Shown in pieces: positions 27,830-36,869 of a DNA stretch of 64,000 nt (positions are counted from its first letter, which is position 1; every line of letters starts with the position of its first letter). The DNA lies in contig NZ_AJLN01000104.1 in assembly GCF_000317285.1 (NCBI RefSeq), positions 78,864 through 142,863 on the forward strand. The letters are read 5' to 3'. The position numbers were made by a program, and so were the translations under genes. This stretch comes from Chlorogloeopsis fritschii PCC 6912 (GTDB lineage Bacteria > Cyanobacteriota > Cyanobacteriia > Cyanobacteriales > Nostocaceae). The notes beneath the pieces are model-generated. The model had not been told where the DNA came from. It worked only from the letters and a program-made list of their open reading frames with translations, and searched no databases.

Positions 27830-28129
27830 ATGGTTGTAGCAGAAGTAGAAGTGAAATTAGGTCGTTTAGAATCAATCGTTGAGCAAATTGGAGAAGCAGT
27901 ACTCTCTACGACGGAGACAATTGAGCGTCTCGCATATAGAGTAGACAATCTCTCAGCTCAAGTTGAAGAACAGGGAAAACAAGTACAGCAACAAGGCTAT
28001 CAAATTTTGGCATTGTGCGACGCGGTGCAAACTCTTGCTGAAATCCAAGATAATTCCCTGCAAAAACTCAGCCAACTTACACAATCTCTAGAACGTTTGA
28101 TGACATTAGTTGAAGAGTCAGATGATTAA
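27830..28129 (+). CDS. small coiled-coil protein, unknown
   Basis: A 99-aa soluble acidic protein made almost entirely of heptad-like repeats (for example RLAYRVDNLSAQVEEQGKQV), so a coiled-coil oligomer is expected. GAGGAG lies upstream of the ATG at good spacing. No catalytic residues are evident. It stands alone between the sugar transferase and surE; the role is unknown. Confidence 0.7.
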   Translation: MVVAEVEVKLGRLESIVEQIGEAVLSTTETIERLAYRVDNLSAQVEEQGKQVQQQGYQILALCDAVQTLAEIQDNSLQKLSQLTQSLERLMTLVEESDD

Positions 28130-28159
28130 CAATGAAGAGATTTGATTGGGAAAGAAATC

Positions 28160-28230
28160 AAGCCTTGGCGATTAGAAATCGCGGTTACACAATCAAAACC
28201 TGCCTGCGCAGGTTATTTTATCAAGTCTAC
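28160..28230 (+). repeat. dispersed repeat with hairpin
   Basis: Contains GGCGATTAGAAATCGCGG (an internal inverted repeat CGATT/AATCG) and then the stem AACCTG/CAGGTT at 28197-28214 followed by ATTTTA. It resembles dispersed repeats of filamentous cyanobacteria and could also terminate the coiled-coil gene transcript. Confidence 0.5.
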
Positions 28231-28256
28231 GCATCATCTGGACTTTATTTGTATAG

Positions 28257-28457
28257 TACGTCTGATGTGAATTAAAATAGCAAGCAAAAATCATATTATA
28301 AAAATCGACCACAGATAAACACAGATGCACACGGATAATTTATCTGTGTTTATCTGTGTCCATCTGTGTTCGTTATCACAATAAAATTGGATTTTACAAT
28401 CAATCTATTTATGAGAGTGCGACTCAAGGTGAGTTCGGCTAATTCACATTAGACGTA
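28257..28457 (+). mobile_element. MITE-like element with terminal inverted repeats, copy 2
   Basis: A 201-bp element without a coding frame. The left end TACGTCTGATGTGAATT and the right end AATTCACATTAGACGTA are inverted repeats matching at 16 of 17 positions. The centre (28314-28368) is a 55-bp near-palindrome made of CACAGAT-type units. A copy lacking the right end is at 9195-9345. The parent transposase is not in the window, and target duplication could not be fixed because both flanks read TATAG-like. Confidence 0.75.
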
Positions 28458-28493
28458 TAGTAGCGAATTCTATTCGCCCAATTATTTGTGAAT

Positions 28494-29210
28494 TTAAACC
28501 CTTAACTTAGTGACTGCAATTTTACCTGCAAAACAGACATCAACATCACTGCCAGGAGTGCGATCGCGCTCTTGATAAACGCCAACATAATAGAATTCAT
28601 CGCCCTCAATTCGGTAGTTGACAGGCAACGGTTTAGTACAGGGCTGGCAAAACACAACTTCAGGATCGGGTTCTCCTGGTAGCAGATGCGGTAAATTCAC
28701 ATTCCAGAAAGTTCCTGGCTCTAAGGGACGAGTAAGTAAGTCAGCTAAAATATTAGTCGTCCAGCGTGCAGCCACATCCCAATCAACATTCAGCTTACCT
28801 TTACGATAGTGAGAAACTGCAATTCCAGGAATACCATGCATAGCTGCTTCTCGCACGGCGGCTACAGTACCGGATATATAAGCATCTACTCCCAAGTTGC
28901 CACCCGCATTGATACCTGAAACTACAAATTGAATATTCTTGCAAATATGTGTAAGCGCGATTCTCACACAATCGGCGGGAGTACCTGCAATTGCATACTC
29001 AGAATCTGAGCGGCGGTGAACGTAAATAGGGCTAGTTGTGGTAACTTGATGGGCGCAGCCTGATAAATGATCTTTGGGAGCAGCAATCACGACTGGGTAG
29101 CTCTCATTTAATAATCCCTGATTACCAGTGTTGAGATCATTGATAGCTTTCATCAGTGCCCTAATGCCTGGGGCGTCGATACCATCATCATTAGTGAGAA
29201 TTAGAGTCAT
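28494..29210 (-). CDS. surE: 5'/3'-nucleotidase SurE
   Basis: A 238-aa metal-dependent phosphatase acting on nucleoside monophosphates. The N-terminus LTNDDGIDAPG carries the two Asp metal ligands. SGCAHQVTT, GTPADCVR and SGINAGGNLG are the remaining SurE motifs, including the metal-binding Asn. Length matches the family. It is 25 bp downstream of the histidine kinase on the same strand and could be co-transcribed with it. Confidence 0.95.
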   Translation of the reverse strand: MTLILTNDDGIDAPGIRALMKAINDLNTGNQGLLNESYPVVIAAPKDHLSGCAHQVTTTSPIYVHRRSDSEYAIAGTPADCVRIALTHICKNIQFVVSGINAGGNLGVDAYISGTVAAVREAAMHGIPGIAVSHYRKGKLNVDWDVAARWTTNILADLLTRPLEPGTFWNVNLPHLLPGEPDPEVVFCQPCTKPLPVNYRIEGDEFYYVGVYQERDRTPGSDVDVCFAGKIAVTKLRV

Positions 29211-29235
29211 AAGATTTAGTATAAGGCAGTTATTC

Positions 29236-30693
29236 TCAGTAGTGAAGCTGTAAAGTCACTGTAAACACGCTACCTTCACCCAAGCGCGATCGCACTGATA
29301 CACTTCCACCCATACCTTCTACGAGCGTCTTAACAATTGATAAACCCAAACCAGTGCCACCAGTAGCGTGATTGCGAGATTCATCTACGCGATAGAATCT
29401 CTCAAAAATTCGTGATTGGTATTGCAAAGGAATGCCGTCACCTTGATCGCAGACTTGAATGATTGCTTCTTGCCCTTGCTGACTTAAGTTTATGAAAATG
29501 GGCGTATCAGGTGCAGAATATTTAACAGCGTTGTCAATTAAATTTAAGAGTACTTGTTTGAGGCGGTTGCGATCAGCTTTCACTTGAATAATATCACTCG
29601 CTTCAATATTAATGACTCTTTCACTATACTGTTCTGCCATTCCTACTATTTCTGTTACTAAATCATTCAACATACACGGCTGAATGTGAAAATGCAAATA
29701 ACCGCTATCTGCTCGCGCCAAATCAAGTAAATCTTGTAGCAGGCGAATAGTATGTTCTGTTTCTGATGCCGCAGTTGCCAAGGCTTCTTTTTGCATTTCT
29801 GTTAAGTTATGCTGCCGTCGCAAGACACTTTGCAAGTATCCATGTACTATCGTCAACGGGGTGCGTAACTCATGAGAAACATTACTCACAAATTGTCGCT
29901 CTTGTTCCCAAGATTGGGAAAGACGAGATAACATCATGTTGAAGGTTTGAGCTAATTCTTTCACCTCCTTGGGTGCATTTTCTAGATGCAGTTGCGTTTG
30001 TGGTAAATCTTGGGCAGAAATGACAGCTGTCATCTGGCTGAGTTGGCGTAAGGGCTGCAATGAACGCTGAACGTAAAATGCGATCGCTCCTGTAATCACT
30101 ATAATTACCAAGAAACTGGCAATTCCCATGCTGCGTCTGCTCGCTAAAAACATTAGCTGTTCGCGGCTGATATCCTGCACTACAAACACCTTCCCCAAAT
30201 CCTTACCCTGCACTTGTAAAGAATTACCACAAAAAATAAAGTAGCGCTGGTTAATTTGGTGAATTTGCGGATTCAGCGGCATCTCGGCTAGAGACATTAG
30301 CTGAGTTAGTCTCGCCTGAGATAAATTATCGGCAGTTGTTGATGTTGCCAGAATTCTGCGATCGGGACTTTTTACCCATAAAAATATATTTGTAGAAGTC
30401 AAATTATTAATTGCTTTTTGCACACCAGTTTCTGGTGGCATCATTTCACTATATAGTTCTACATCACGCGGAAATCTGACAGCAATGTGTTCTATATTTT
30501 GCTTGTGACTGTTGATTAAGATTTTCTGCATTTCCCAGCCTGCCCAGATAGCAATGCTACCAATACCTAAAGCTGAAACTACAGCAATCCCAACTGTTAA
30601 ACGTAATCTTAACGAACAGGCATCTATTTTCCTCCAAATTTTGGTAATTTCATTCACTATTAGTTTTAGGAGAGTGAGTAATGCGATCGGCAT
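29236..30693 (-). CDS. sensor histidine kinase, no adjacent response regulator
   Basis: A 485-aa membrane sensor. One helix near residues 30-52, a periplasmic domain of about 130 residues, a second helix near residues 188-208, then a HAMP linker. The phospho-acceptor box VSHELRTPLTIVHGY and the ATPase motifs NLIDNAVKYS, DQGDGIP and GGTGLGLSIV are intact, so it should be active. The signal is unknown. No response regulator lies next to it; surE follows at 25 bp. Confidence 0.92.
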   Translation of the reverse strand: MPIALLTLLKLIVNEITKIWRKIDACSLRLRLTVGIAVVSALGIGSIAIWAGWEMQKILINSHKQNIEHIAVRFPRDVELYSEMMPPETGVQKAINNLTSTNIFLWVKSPDRRILATSTTADNLSQARLTQLMSLAEMPLNPQIHQINQRYFIFCGNSLQVQGKDLGKVFVVQDISREQLMFLASRRSMGIASFLVIIVITGAIAFYVQRSLQPLRQLSQMTAVISAQDLPQTQLHLENAPKEVKELAQTFNMMLSRLSQSWEQERQFVSNVSHELRTPLTIVHGYLQSVLRRQHNLTEMQKEALATAASETEHTIRLLQDLLDLARADSGYLHFHIQPCMLNDLVTEIVGMAEQYSERVINIEASDIIQVKADRNRLKQVLLNLIDNAVKYSAPDTPIFINLSQQGQEAIIQVCDQGDGIPLQYQSRIFERFYRVDESRNHATGGTGLGLSIVKTLVEGMGGSVSVRSRLGEGSVFTVTLQLHY

Positions 30694-30767
30694 GATAATC
30701 TGCCGATTTATAAAACAAAATTATAGCTATTTATCAAACATAAGTTGCTTTATTACAATTTTTGTAG

Positions 30768-30826
30768 GGTGGGCACTATCCACAACCTAAAAATAAGGGT
30801 TTGAGGAAAGTTAGGCAGTGCCCACC
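30768..30826. repeat. inverted repeat between histidine kinase and DM13 genes
   Basis: Perfect 10-base arms GGTGGGCACT (30768-30777) and AGTGCCCACC (30817-30826) with a 39-base loop. It lies between two same-strand genes and could end the DM13-side transcript leader or be a dispersed repeat. Confidence 0.6.
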
Positions 30827-30866
30827 TTAGAATTATTGAGAAGGGTGCAATAAGTGTGTAATTAAA

Positions 30867-31334
30867 CTAACTAGCTAAAGGTGCGTAGCCAAACGTTGCA
30901 TTGAAAGCACGGCACCAAACCGCCACCGATTTAAAGTCCTCCAGTTTCACATTACTAGGAATAGCATAGCGCTGAGTGCCACTAGTTTTTTGCAAACGGG
31001 CAATTCTGATGTAATCTTTTTCTTTAATGCCAGATACTGGCACTGTACTATTTCGATAAAGGATAACAAATAAGTCAGGGCCTCGGTTAGTCTTAAAATT
31101 CTGGTCAAATTCTAGATAACGCTGTCCTTTTTCTGTTATAAATTTAACCATTCCCTGAGTTGGTGTTTCCGCAGATTTAAACACACCAGTCTTTTCAGCA
31201 GATGTTGTGTTTTGTGCAGTTACATTTACTGTTGGTGTAGTTTCAGTATTTGCCTGATTAGAGCTTACCTGTCTTGTACAACCTACTACTAAAAGAGTAG
31301 CGATACCAAGAATTACAAAAGGTTTGAATTTCAT
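30867..31334 (-). CDS. DM13-domain lipoprotein
   Basis: A 155-aa exported protein. The start MKFKPFVILGIATLLVVGC ends in a lipobox (VVGC), so it should be lipid-anchored. After a Thr/Ser-rich linker the DM13 domain runs to the end, closing with VAVWCRAFNATFGYAPL, the strongly conserved DM13 tail with its Cys. DM13 domains are thought to act in extracytoplasmic redox reactions. I prefer the Met at 31334, three codons inside the longest frame, because it directly starts the signal. Confidence 0.85.
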   Translation of the reverse strand: MKFKPFVILGIATLLVVGCTRQVSSNQANTETTPTVNVTAQNTTSAEKTGVFKSAETPTQGMVKFITEKGQRYLEFDQNFKTNRGPDLFVILYRNSTVPVSGIKEKDYIRIARLQKTSGTQRYAIPSNVKLEDFKSVAVWCRAFNATFGYAPLAS

Positions 31335-31399
31335 AAATTGCAAGTAATATAATTAACCAAGTAGATATCGCTGAACTAAGTAATCTAAGAGGGGATTGG

Positions 31400-31428
31400 G
31401 TAGAGACGCTATTAATCGCGTCTGGTAC
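31400..31428. repeat. degraded GTAGAGACG palindrome
   Basis: GTAGAGACGCTATTAATCGC followed by GTCTGGTAC. The left arm equals that of the palindrome at 16947; the right arm has lost CTC. It lies in a 349-bp gap (31335-31683) in which nothing else was recognised. Confidence 0.55.
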
Positions 31429-31683
31429 AATTCCTTCCCTTGTCCTCTTTTTTGTCCTTAGTCTCTATTTATTCCTTCTACTTATAGATACAATTTAAAT
31501 CTTACTTGTATTCCCAAAATTAATTTAAGCTGAGAATTGGATAAAAGTTTCGGCAATTTTTTCCAAAATATTCTAATTATCGTCTCCTAACGTCCCTCTG
31601 CCTTATTTTCAAGACAGCCCCTCATGGGAAAAACCTACAACGAGGCGATGAAAATCTCTTTCCCTGTACCCTGTCACCTATTT

Positions 31684-33303
31684 TCAAGTCAGCTTTACTA
31701 CTTTCCAAAGCGAAGAATATTTATCTTTGTAAACAATTTGAGTCTTGAACTTATATTTTTTTTCTATTCCTTTTCTCAAAGTTGGCGAAGGATTAAACAA
31801 AAATACATTCCTGAAACTTTGGGGAATTTTAGGTAGATTTTTATCTTTTACTAACTGAAAACGAACTTGTGGTTCGACAAGATAGCTAAGAGAAAATAAA
31901 TTTCCATAGTTATTTTCAAAATCATCGCTAATCAACAATGAGCGAGAAGTTTGATTAATGATTTTAGCAACTTGTGGATTACCGTAGCTCACAAATTTAC
32001 TCCACCAAGTTTCTGCTTGTAAATTAACAGCACAAGAAATTATACCAGCACTAATCAACAGCGCTAGAATCATTTGCCAGATTTGCCGTCGTGAAAAACG
32101 ACCATTATATAGTTGAACTGCAAACAGGTAAGCAAAAGCTATTTGAATCCCTAAATAAGAAGGTATCAAATATGAACGCTGAATCGAACTTGCTCCTCCA
32201 AAAATTAAAGTTGGAAGTAGCAAAGGTACTACCGGAACTGCTATTAAACTAATAATAAATAATGATGTTTTCTCATGATTACTACACCAAATAAAATATA
32301 TGGCATATCCGGTTATCACTAAAAATATGAAGGTAAATAAGTAGATAAATAGATTATCCGAGCTATAGTTTAAATCAAAGAAAATACGACTTATTTGTAC
32401 TAGCCAAGATGCTATTAAATTTATAGGTGATAAAGAATGGCTTATCTGCGAGTAAGATGAGAATTGGAAGATATTAGCAAGGACAACTATAAACCAAGGT
32501 GTAAATGCTAAAAATGCTATGCCCGAAGATAATAAATATGCTCTAGCTATCTGATTCCGAAAAAATTTTGTAGTTGCAATTACATAAATACCATGAGCAA
32601 CTGCTATAAATCCACTTAACAAAAAAGTATAGAAACTAAAAGCCAAACTAACTGTATAAATTCCCCAATTATAAATGCGAGCTTCTTCTGTTTGCCGTGC
32701 TGACTCTAATCGCAAAGCTCGCAGTAGAGCAGCACTGGATATTAAAATAGTGACAATCCAAAGAATATATGCTTGCCCTTCCTGGGCGTAGATGAGGTGA
32801 ATAGGAGAGATAGCTACGAGTGCGATCGCAATCCCAGGTACCGATAAAGGCACTTTAAATAATTCTCGGCATAGCCAATAAATGCTGGGGAACACCAGTA
32901 AGCTAATCATGGCAGATAAACTTCTGATTGCCGTTACTGAATTACCAAAAATTTGCACCCAAAATCGAGCAATTAAGTAATACATTGGCGGATACTGAGG
33001 AGCTTCTACAGCCAATGACTTAATCGTGTCGTTGATGCCTTTTTGAGGATTAAGATCCAGGAATTTAGCAAAAGTATCTTTAGAAATTACTTGCCCATTA
33101 AAAATTTGCTGTTTTACTTGTAAATTTGTGTAACCAGCAATCCGCAATGAAGTATAAATTTCATGATGGGAGTAAACTTTACTATTCAGATTTACAAAGC
33201 GAAAAAATATACCAACCGCCAACACTACAACAATTAGAATCTGCAACCACCTGGGAGCGAGTACAAGACGCCGCATAATCAAGTTTGTCCAGAAGTTGTC
33301 CAA
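31684..33303 (-). CDS. GT39-like membrane glycosyltransferase
   Basis: A 539-aa protein with about eleven membrane helices and a soluble C-terminal part of about 110 residues. The first loop after helix 1 has NSKVYSHHEIYTSLR and a later PQYPPMYYLIARFW segment, matching the layout of PMT/ArnT-like (GT39) enzymes that use lipid-linked sugars. The first-loop acidic residue here is Glu after two His, where many members have DE. Met1 or Met10 (MRRLVLAP) could be the start. Acceptor unknown. Confidence 0.78.
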   Translation of the reverse strand: MDNFWTNLIMRRLVLAPRWLQILIVVVLAVGIFFRFVNLNSKVYSHHEIYTSLRIAGYTNLQVKQQIFNGQVISKDTFAKFLDLNPQKGINDTIKSLAVEAPQYPPMYYLIARFWVQIFGNSVTAIRSLSAMISLLVFPSIYWLCRELFKVPLSVPGIAIALVAISPIHLIYAQEGQAYILWIVTILISSAALLRALRLESARQTEEARIYNWGIYTVSLAFSFYTFLLSGFIAVAHGIYVIATTKFFRNQIARAYLLSSGIAFLAFTPWFIVVLANIFQFSSYSQISHSLSPINLIASWLVQISRIFFDLNYSSDNLFIYLFTFIFLVITGYAIYFIWCSNHEKTSLFIISLIAVPVVPLLLPTLIFGGASSIQRSYLIPSYLGIQIAFAYLFAVQLYNGRFSRRQIWQMILALLISAGIISCAVNLQAETWWSKFVSYGNPQVAKIINQTSRSLLISDDFENNYGNLFSLSYLVEPQVRFQLVKDKNLPKIPQSFRNVFLFNPSPTLRKGIEKKYKFKTQIVYKDKYSSLWKVVKLT

Positions 33304-33516
33304 AATCTCCAGTCAGGTGAACTAACTGGATAAAGTGCATTTTGTATCGCCACTTGAGTTTGATGGAGGAGTTGCTTTGGTAACCGACTTTATAGAACAG
33401 ATCGGCGATCGCATCCCTACCCATTCTTCAAGGAAAAATATGGAACGAGAAATCGAGATGCAGCACATTTACAAATCATGCGATCGCCACTGTCAGAGAG
33501 ATTCAAACTTCTCACC

Positions 33517-34338
33517 TCAATTTGCCTGATTCGATCCTCGATAAATTCGCTCCATCTGCTCTGGAGAAAGCCGTGTCATTGGAAACCGCTCATGTGTAGA
33601 GATAATTTGTTTCTCAGGAGGTTCAACCTCTATGTGCTGATTTTGATGAGAATGAATAGCTAAATCGCAAGCTGGAAACTGGTGTAGCAGTTTCTCATCT
33701 GTTTCTGTTTCTGGAAGCTGGCTTTGGGGCAAGACATAGGCGTGCTTTTGCGGATCGTATGCTAAAACTTCTCCTGTCTCAATGTGATAAATCCAAGCAT
33801 AAATGCTAAGTTGTCCCTGATAAAGCTTAGAATGAATTACTGGATAGGTTCGCAAATTTTCAATTTGGGTAAGTACATTCTCGGCAATCATGATTTCTAG
33901 CAGTTCTTCCCCCTGGTACTGACTGTAGTGATCTAAAACCAGTCTTCGGGTTGCTTCTGCATATTTGAGCCAATCATGTACGAGCGGCATTTCCTCTCGT
34001 AAACTGTTTAACTTCATTAGCCCTTTCATGGCACCGCAATGAGAATGTCCGCAAATAATAATTTGCTGAATATCTAAGGCTTGAACAGCATATTCAATTG
34101 TGGCACCCTCTCCCCCATTCGTTGCTCCAAATGGTGGAATAATGTTACCAGCATTACGGATAACAAATAATTCACCTAACTGGGCTTGTGTAATTAGATT
34201 TGGATCTACACGCGAGTCAGAACAGGTAATAAACAGCACCCTGGGTTTTTGACCGTGAGAAAGTTGCTCAAACAGTTCTTGATGCGTTGAAAAGTAGCTA
34301 GCTTTGAATTCACGCAGACCTTTAATTAATTTCTTCAT
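33517..34338 (-). CDS. ccaA: carboxysomal-type beta-carbonic anhydrase CcaA
   Basis: A 273-aa zinc enzyme converting bicarbonate to CO2. The zinc site is ITCSDSRVDPNL (Cys, Asp, Arg) and ICGHSHCGAM (His, Cys). The whole protein, including the C-terminal extension that ends PEQMERIYRGS, follows CcaA (IcfA) of Synechocystis as I remember it. That extension is linked to carboxysome recruitment through CcmM. I chose the Met at 34338 (MKKLIKGLREFK) because the family begins there. It is not near other carboxysome genes in this window. Confidence 0.92.
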   Translation of the reverse strand: MKKLIKGLREFKASYFSTHQELFEQLSHGQKPRVLFITCSDSRVDPNLITQAQLGELFVIRNAGNIIPPFGATNGGEGATIEYAVQALDIQQIIICGHSHCGAMKGLMKLNSLREEMPLVHDWLKYAEATRRLVLDHYSQYQGEELLEIMIAENVLTQIENLRTYPVIHSKLYQGQLSIYAWIYHIETGEVLAYDPQKHAYVLPQSQLPETETDEKLLHQFPACDLAIHSHQNQHIEVEPPEKQIISTHERFPMTRLSPEQMERIYRGSNQAN

Positions 34339-34505
34339 CACCAAATACCACAAATACTCGTGGGTTTAATTTGTATAATCCGAACAAGCGGATTCAAGCG
34401 GTACAGAGCATTCATTTTCTATGCTTTTATATAGTAGACGTTAATTGAGGAATAATTCCTCTATCATAAAACCTTATAGTCGCTTCTTTTTGCCAAAAAT
34501 ATTAT

Positions 34506-35153
34506 TTACTTTTCTAACAGATTTGCAGAATGCATCCCCTGCAATTGCTCGTAGTCTTGTGGTGTATCAATATCAATCTTGCCTAAGGGAAAGGGAACAC
34601 AGGACACTTCGCTCAAATGTTTTTCAATCAAATATTTGGCACCTACAGTTTCTCTTAAGGCTGCTAGTTCTGAGAAAAATTTGTGACTAAATAAAGCAGG
34701 TACACCGATTGTCTCTGCATAATGGGAAGCTACAATCGGTTTTCCTGTAGAACAATATGCTGCAACTAAGTTATTAATAATTTCAGTAGAAAAAAATGGT
34801 TGATCGCAAACAGCAAGAATTACTGCATCTATTCTTTCCAAACACTTGGAAAGTGATAGAATTCCACTCTTGATTGAAGTGCCCATTCCCAATTTCCATT
34901 CCGGGTTTTCTATCACCTCAACACTAGTTTGGTTAATTTGGGCACGTATCTGTTGGCAATTTGCTCCCAAAACCACTACTACAGGCTTGCAAACTGAAGC
35001 GATCGCACTCTCAATTGTGCGGTTAACTAAGCTTCGTCCCTCGAAGGTTAGGAGTTGCTTAGGTACACCCATCCGGGTTGACGCCCCTGCCGCTAAAAGA
35101 ATAATAGCAACATTTGGTTTGGCAGTTTCTACTTGTGGATCGGTGATTGTCAT
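34506..35153 (-). CDS. MobA-like nucleotidyltransferase family protein
   Basis: A 215-aa NTP-transferase domain protein. IILLAAGASTRMGVPKQLL is the nucleotide-binding signature of MobA/MocA-type enzymes, and ILAVCDQPFFS gives the metal-binding region. Length and the CDQP motif favour the MocA (CTP:molybdopterin cytidylyltransferase) side of the family, but sugar-nucleotide or other roles are possible. An ABC ATPase fragment lies directly upstream on the same strand. Confidence 0.82.
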   Translation of the reverse strand: MTITDPQVETAKPNVAIILLAAGASTRMGVPKQLLTFEGRSLVNRTIESAIASVCKPVVVVLGANCQQIRAQINQTSVEVIENPEWKLGMGTSIKSGILSLSKCLERIDAVILAVCDQPFFSTEIINNLVAAYCSTGKPIVASHYAETIGVPALFSHKFFSELAALRETVGAKYLIEKHLSEVSCVPFPLGKIDIDTPQDYEQLQGMHSANLLEK

Positions 35154-35169
35154 TTTTACAATTCCTAAA

Positions 35170-35370
35170 TCAGATTGATACTCGCATTTTCATCCCGCCT
35201 GATAACTCGCGGGAATAGCTTTGCTCAAAATCTTGCAATCCTACTTGTGCGATCGCCTGCTTCACCAATACCAGGGAATCTTTCTTGGGCATTCCCGCTA
35301 ACTTTAAGGGTAAGCGGACATTTTCCCTGATATTTGCCCAAGCCATAAGTGCAGCATCTTGAAAGATCTA
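35170..35370 (-). pseudogene. ABC ATPase fragment, nitrate/taurine-type
   Basis: On the minus strand a frame reads IFQDAALMAWANIRENVRLP, then continues to a signature-like LSGGMKMRVSI and stops at 35170-35172. The first part corresponds to the Q-loop and the second to the ABC signature of SsuB/NrtD/TauB-like ATPases. Walker A (upstream) and Walker B (downstream) are both missing, and an in-frame stop precedes the fragment. It is a remnant of about 65 codons. Confidence 0.75.
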
Positions 35371-35456
35371 TAGTTTCTGCCTATATAGAAGTCTTCAAAA
35401 AATACTACCAGTACTATAAATCTCGTCAACAAGAATAAAAATATTTAGAGGGATAA

Positions 35457-35975
35457 ATGAATAGCTTTAAGGATTTCTACAAAAAATCAGAACAATTACC
35501 TGAGGATAATACTAAGCATTTACAATTAAGTATAGGTGCTAGCATTCAGCAACTTTTATTACCTATGGTTGGAGGGTTATTTGAACTCAATAATGCACAA
35601 AAAGCAGAGAAATTTAGTAGAGAGGTTGCAAATTATGCTACTAGTGATGAGGTGATCTCATCTCTTAGCAAACAGATAGGTGAACCGAGAGAAAACGAAA
35701 CCGAACAAGAATTTATAGAACGAGCAAGCAGCGTACTTAGAGAGATTTTAAAGAGTACAGGATTTCACAAGTTCATAAAGGCTCTGCGCCTCTCCGCGCT
35801 GACTCTACGTACCTCTGCGTTTAAAAAGCTACTAATCCATGCAAAAGTGTACTTATTTAAGTCAAAAATAAGCCTATTTACTCGTGTATTCTATAGAAAT
35901 TTCATTTTAGTTTTAAGAATGATTTTGAATACGAACCACAAAGGACACAAAGAGCACAAAGAAGAATTCCTATAG
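35457..35975 (+). CDS. hypothetical protein with repeat-derived C-terminus
   Basis: A 172-aa frame. Residues 1-100 are ordinary helical, charged protein (for example QEFIERASSVLREILK); no family was recognised. From about residue 107 the sequence is encoded by dispersed repeats: TCTGCGCCTCTCCGCGCTGA-type DNA gives KALRLSALTLRTSAFK, and the end CACAAAGGACACAAAGAGCA gives HKGHKEHKE. The original stop has apparently been lost and translation runs through intergenic repeats. Confidence 0.55.
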   Translation: MNSFKDFYKKSEQLPEDNTKHLQLSIGASIQQLLLPMVGGLFELNNAQKAEKFSREVANYATSDEVISSLSKQIGEPRENETEQEFIERASSVLREILKSTGFHKFIKALRLSALTLRTSAFKKLLIHAKVYLFKSKISLFTRVFYRNFILVLRMILNTNHKGHKEHKEEFL

Positions 35976-36071
35976 CCATTTTAAGACTCCGCTCTTTTCA
36001 GGAGCCATCAAGCAAACCGATTTAAAACTCACTGATAGCAAGATTTCCAAAAATGGTGTCGTGTTACTTAC

Positions 36072-36869
36072 TTATCGGGTGAAAATTTGAAGCTTATCGC
36101 CAATGACGATCGCTTTCCCCTCCTCAGATGCAGGTAGCCGTGTGTTGATTGCGAGGCGATAAAAGTGATTGAAGCGCGATCGCTCTGCCCATTCAGGTAA
36201 AGATTGTTGCCGCTTCACGACAAAGGTTTTTTGGAAATTCGGGTAAGTTTCTCCTGTTTGCGAGTCGCGGGTGACGACAACGCACCTTTGACAAGGGTTT
36301 ACACCCATGAATTTTACATTTCCAATTTGGAAGTCAACAGTCTGCTCTGCTTTTGCAAACAGATGATCTTCCCAAAAGGCAGGCACACCTGAAATTTCAA
36401 TATTAGCGCGGAAACGTAAACGAACCTCTTCCACATCAATGCCGGGATACCATGAAGCGATGGTTTCTAGTGTCGCTGTACTAATTATGGTGGGGCCTGA
36501 TGCAACAGTATCATCTGGAAATCCCATGTCGAGATTTTGCCTAATCTGCACCGGAAAACCAAAATACTCACCTAACCAATTTTCCAGTGCTTTGCGTTCT
36601 TTTTCGATGTGAAATGTGGCTATATCCTTTGTTCTTTGCACAAACAAAGAGATGATGTTGGTTTCGAGATTGAACTGAGAGCGCAAAGCATGAACGCGCT
36701 GATTGCGTTTGCCATTGACGAAATGCCCTGATTCATCGAAGATAGCGAACTCGCGATCGCCCTTGAGCGCACCAGTTTTGAGAACAGTCACACGCTCAAC
36801 GCTAACTCTATCCAGAGATTTGATGGGATAGATGAACAATCTGGAAACATAAGGAATTACGTCTGTCAT
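36072..36869 (-). CDS. MOSC-domain protein with MOSC N-terminal beta-barrel
   Basis: A 265-aa YcbX/mARC-like protein. Residues 1-100 are the beta-barrel (RLFIYPIKSL and GDREFAIFDESG). The MOSC domain follows with GVNPCQRCVVVTRDSQTGE, where the first Cys matches the molybdenum-ligating Cys. Such proteins bind molybdenum cofactor or carry sulfur for its maturation. Its start overlaps the stop of the upstream XRE-cupin gene (ATGA, 36866-36869), so the two are one operon. Confidence 0.9.
   Translation of the reverse strand: MTDVIPYVSRLFIYPIKSLDRVSVERVTVLKTGALKGDREFAIFDESGHFVNGKRNQRVHALRSQFNLETNIISLFVQRTKDIATFHIEKERKALENWLGEYFGFPVQIRQNLDMGFPDDTVASGPTIISTATLETIASWYPGIDVEEVRLRFRANIEISGVPAFWEDHLFAKAEQTVDFQIGNVKFMGVNPCQRCVVVTRDSQTGETYPNFQKTFVVKRQQSLPEWAERSRFNHFYRLAINTRLPASEEGKAIVIGDKLQIFTR

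Noticed and set aside
35983..36090. Plus-strand tail reading SGAIKQTDLKLTDSKISKNG
   Set aside because: Protein-like but with no start, and it overlaps the end of the MOSC gene; not enough to call a remnant.
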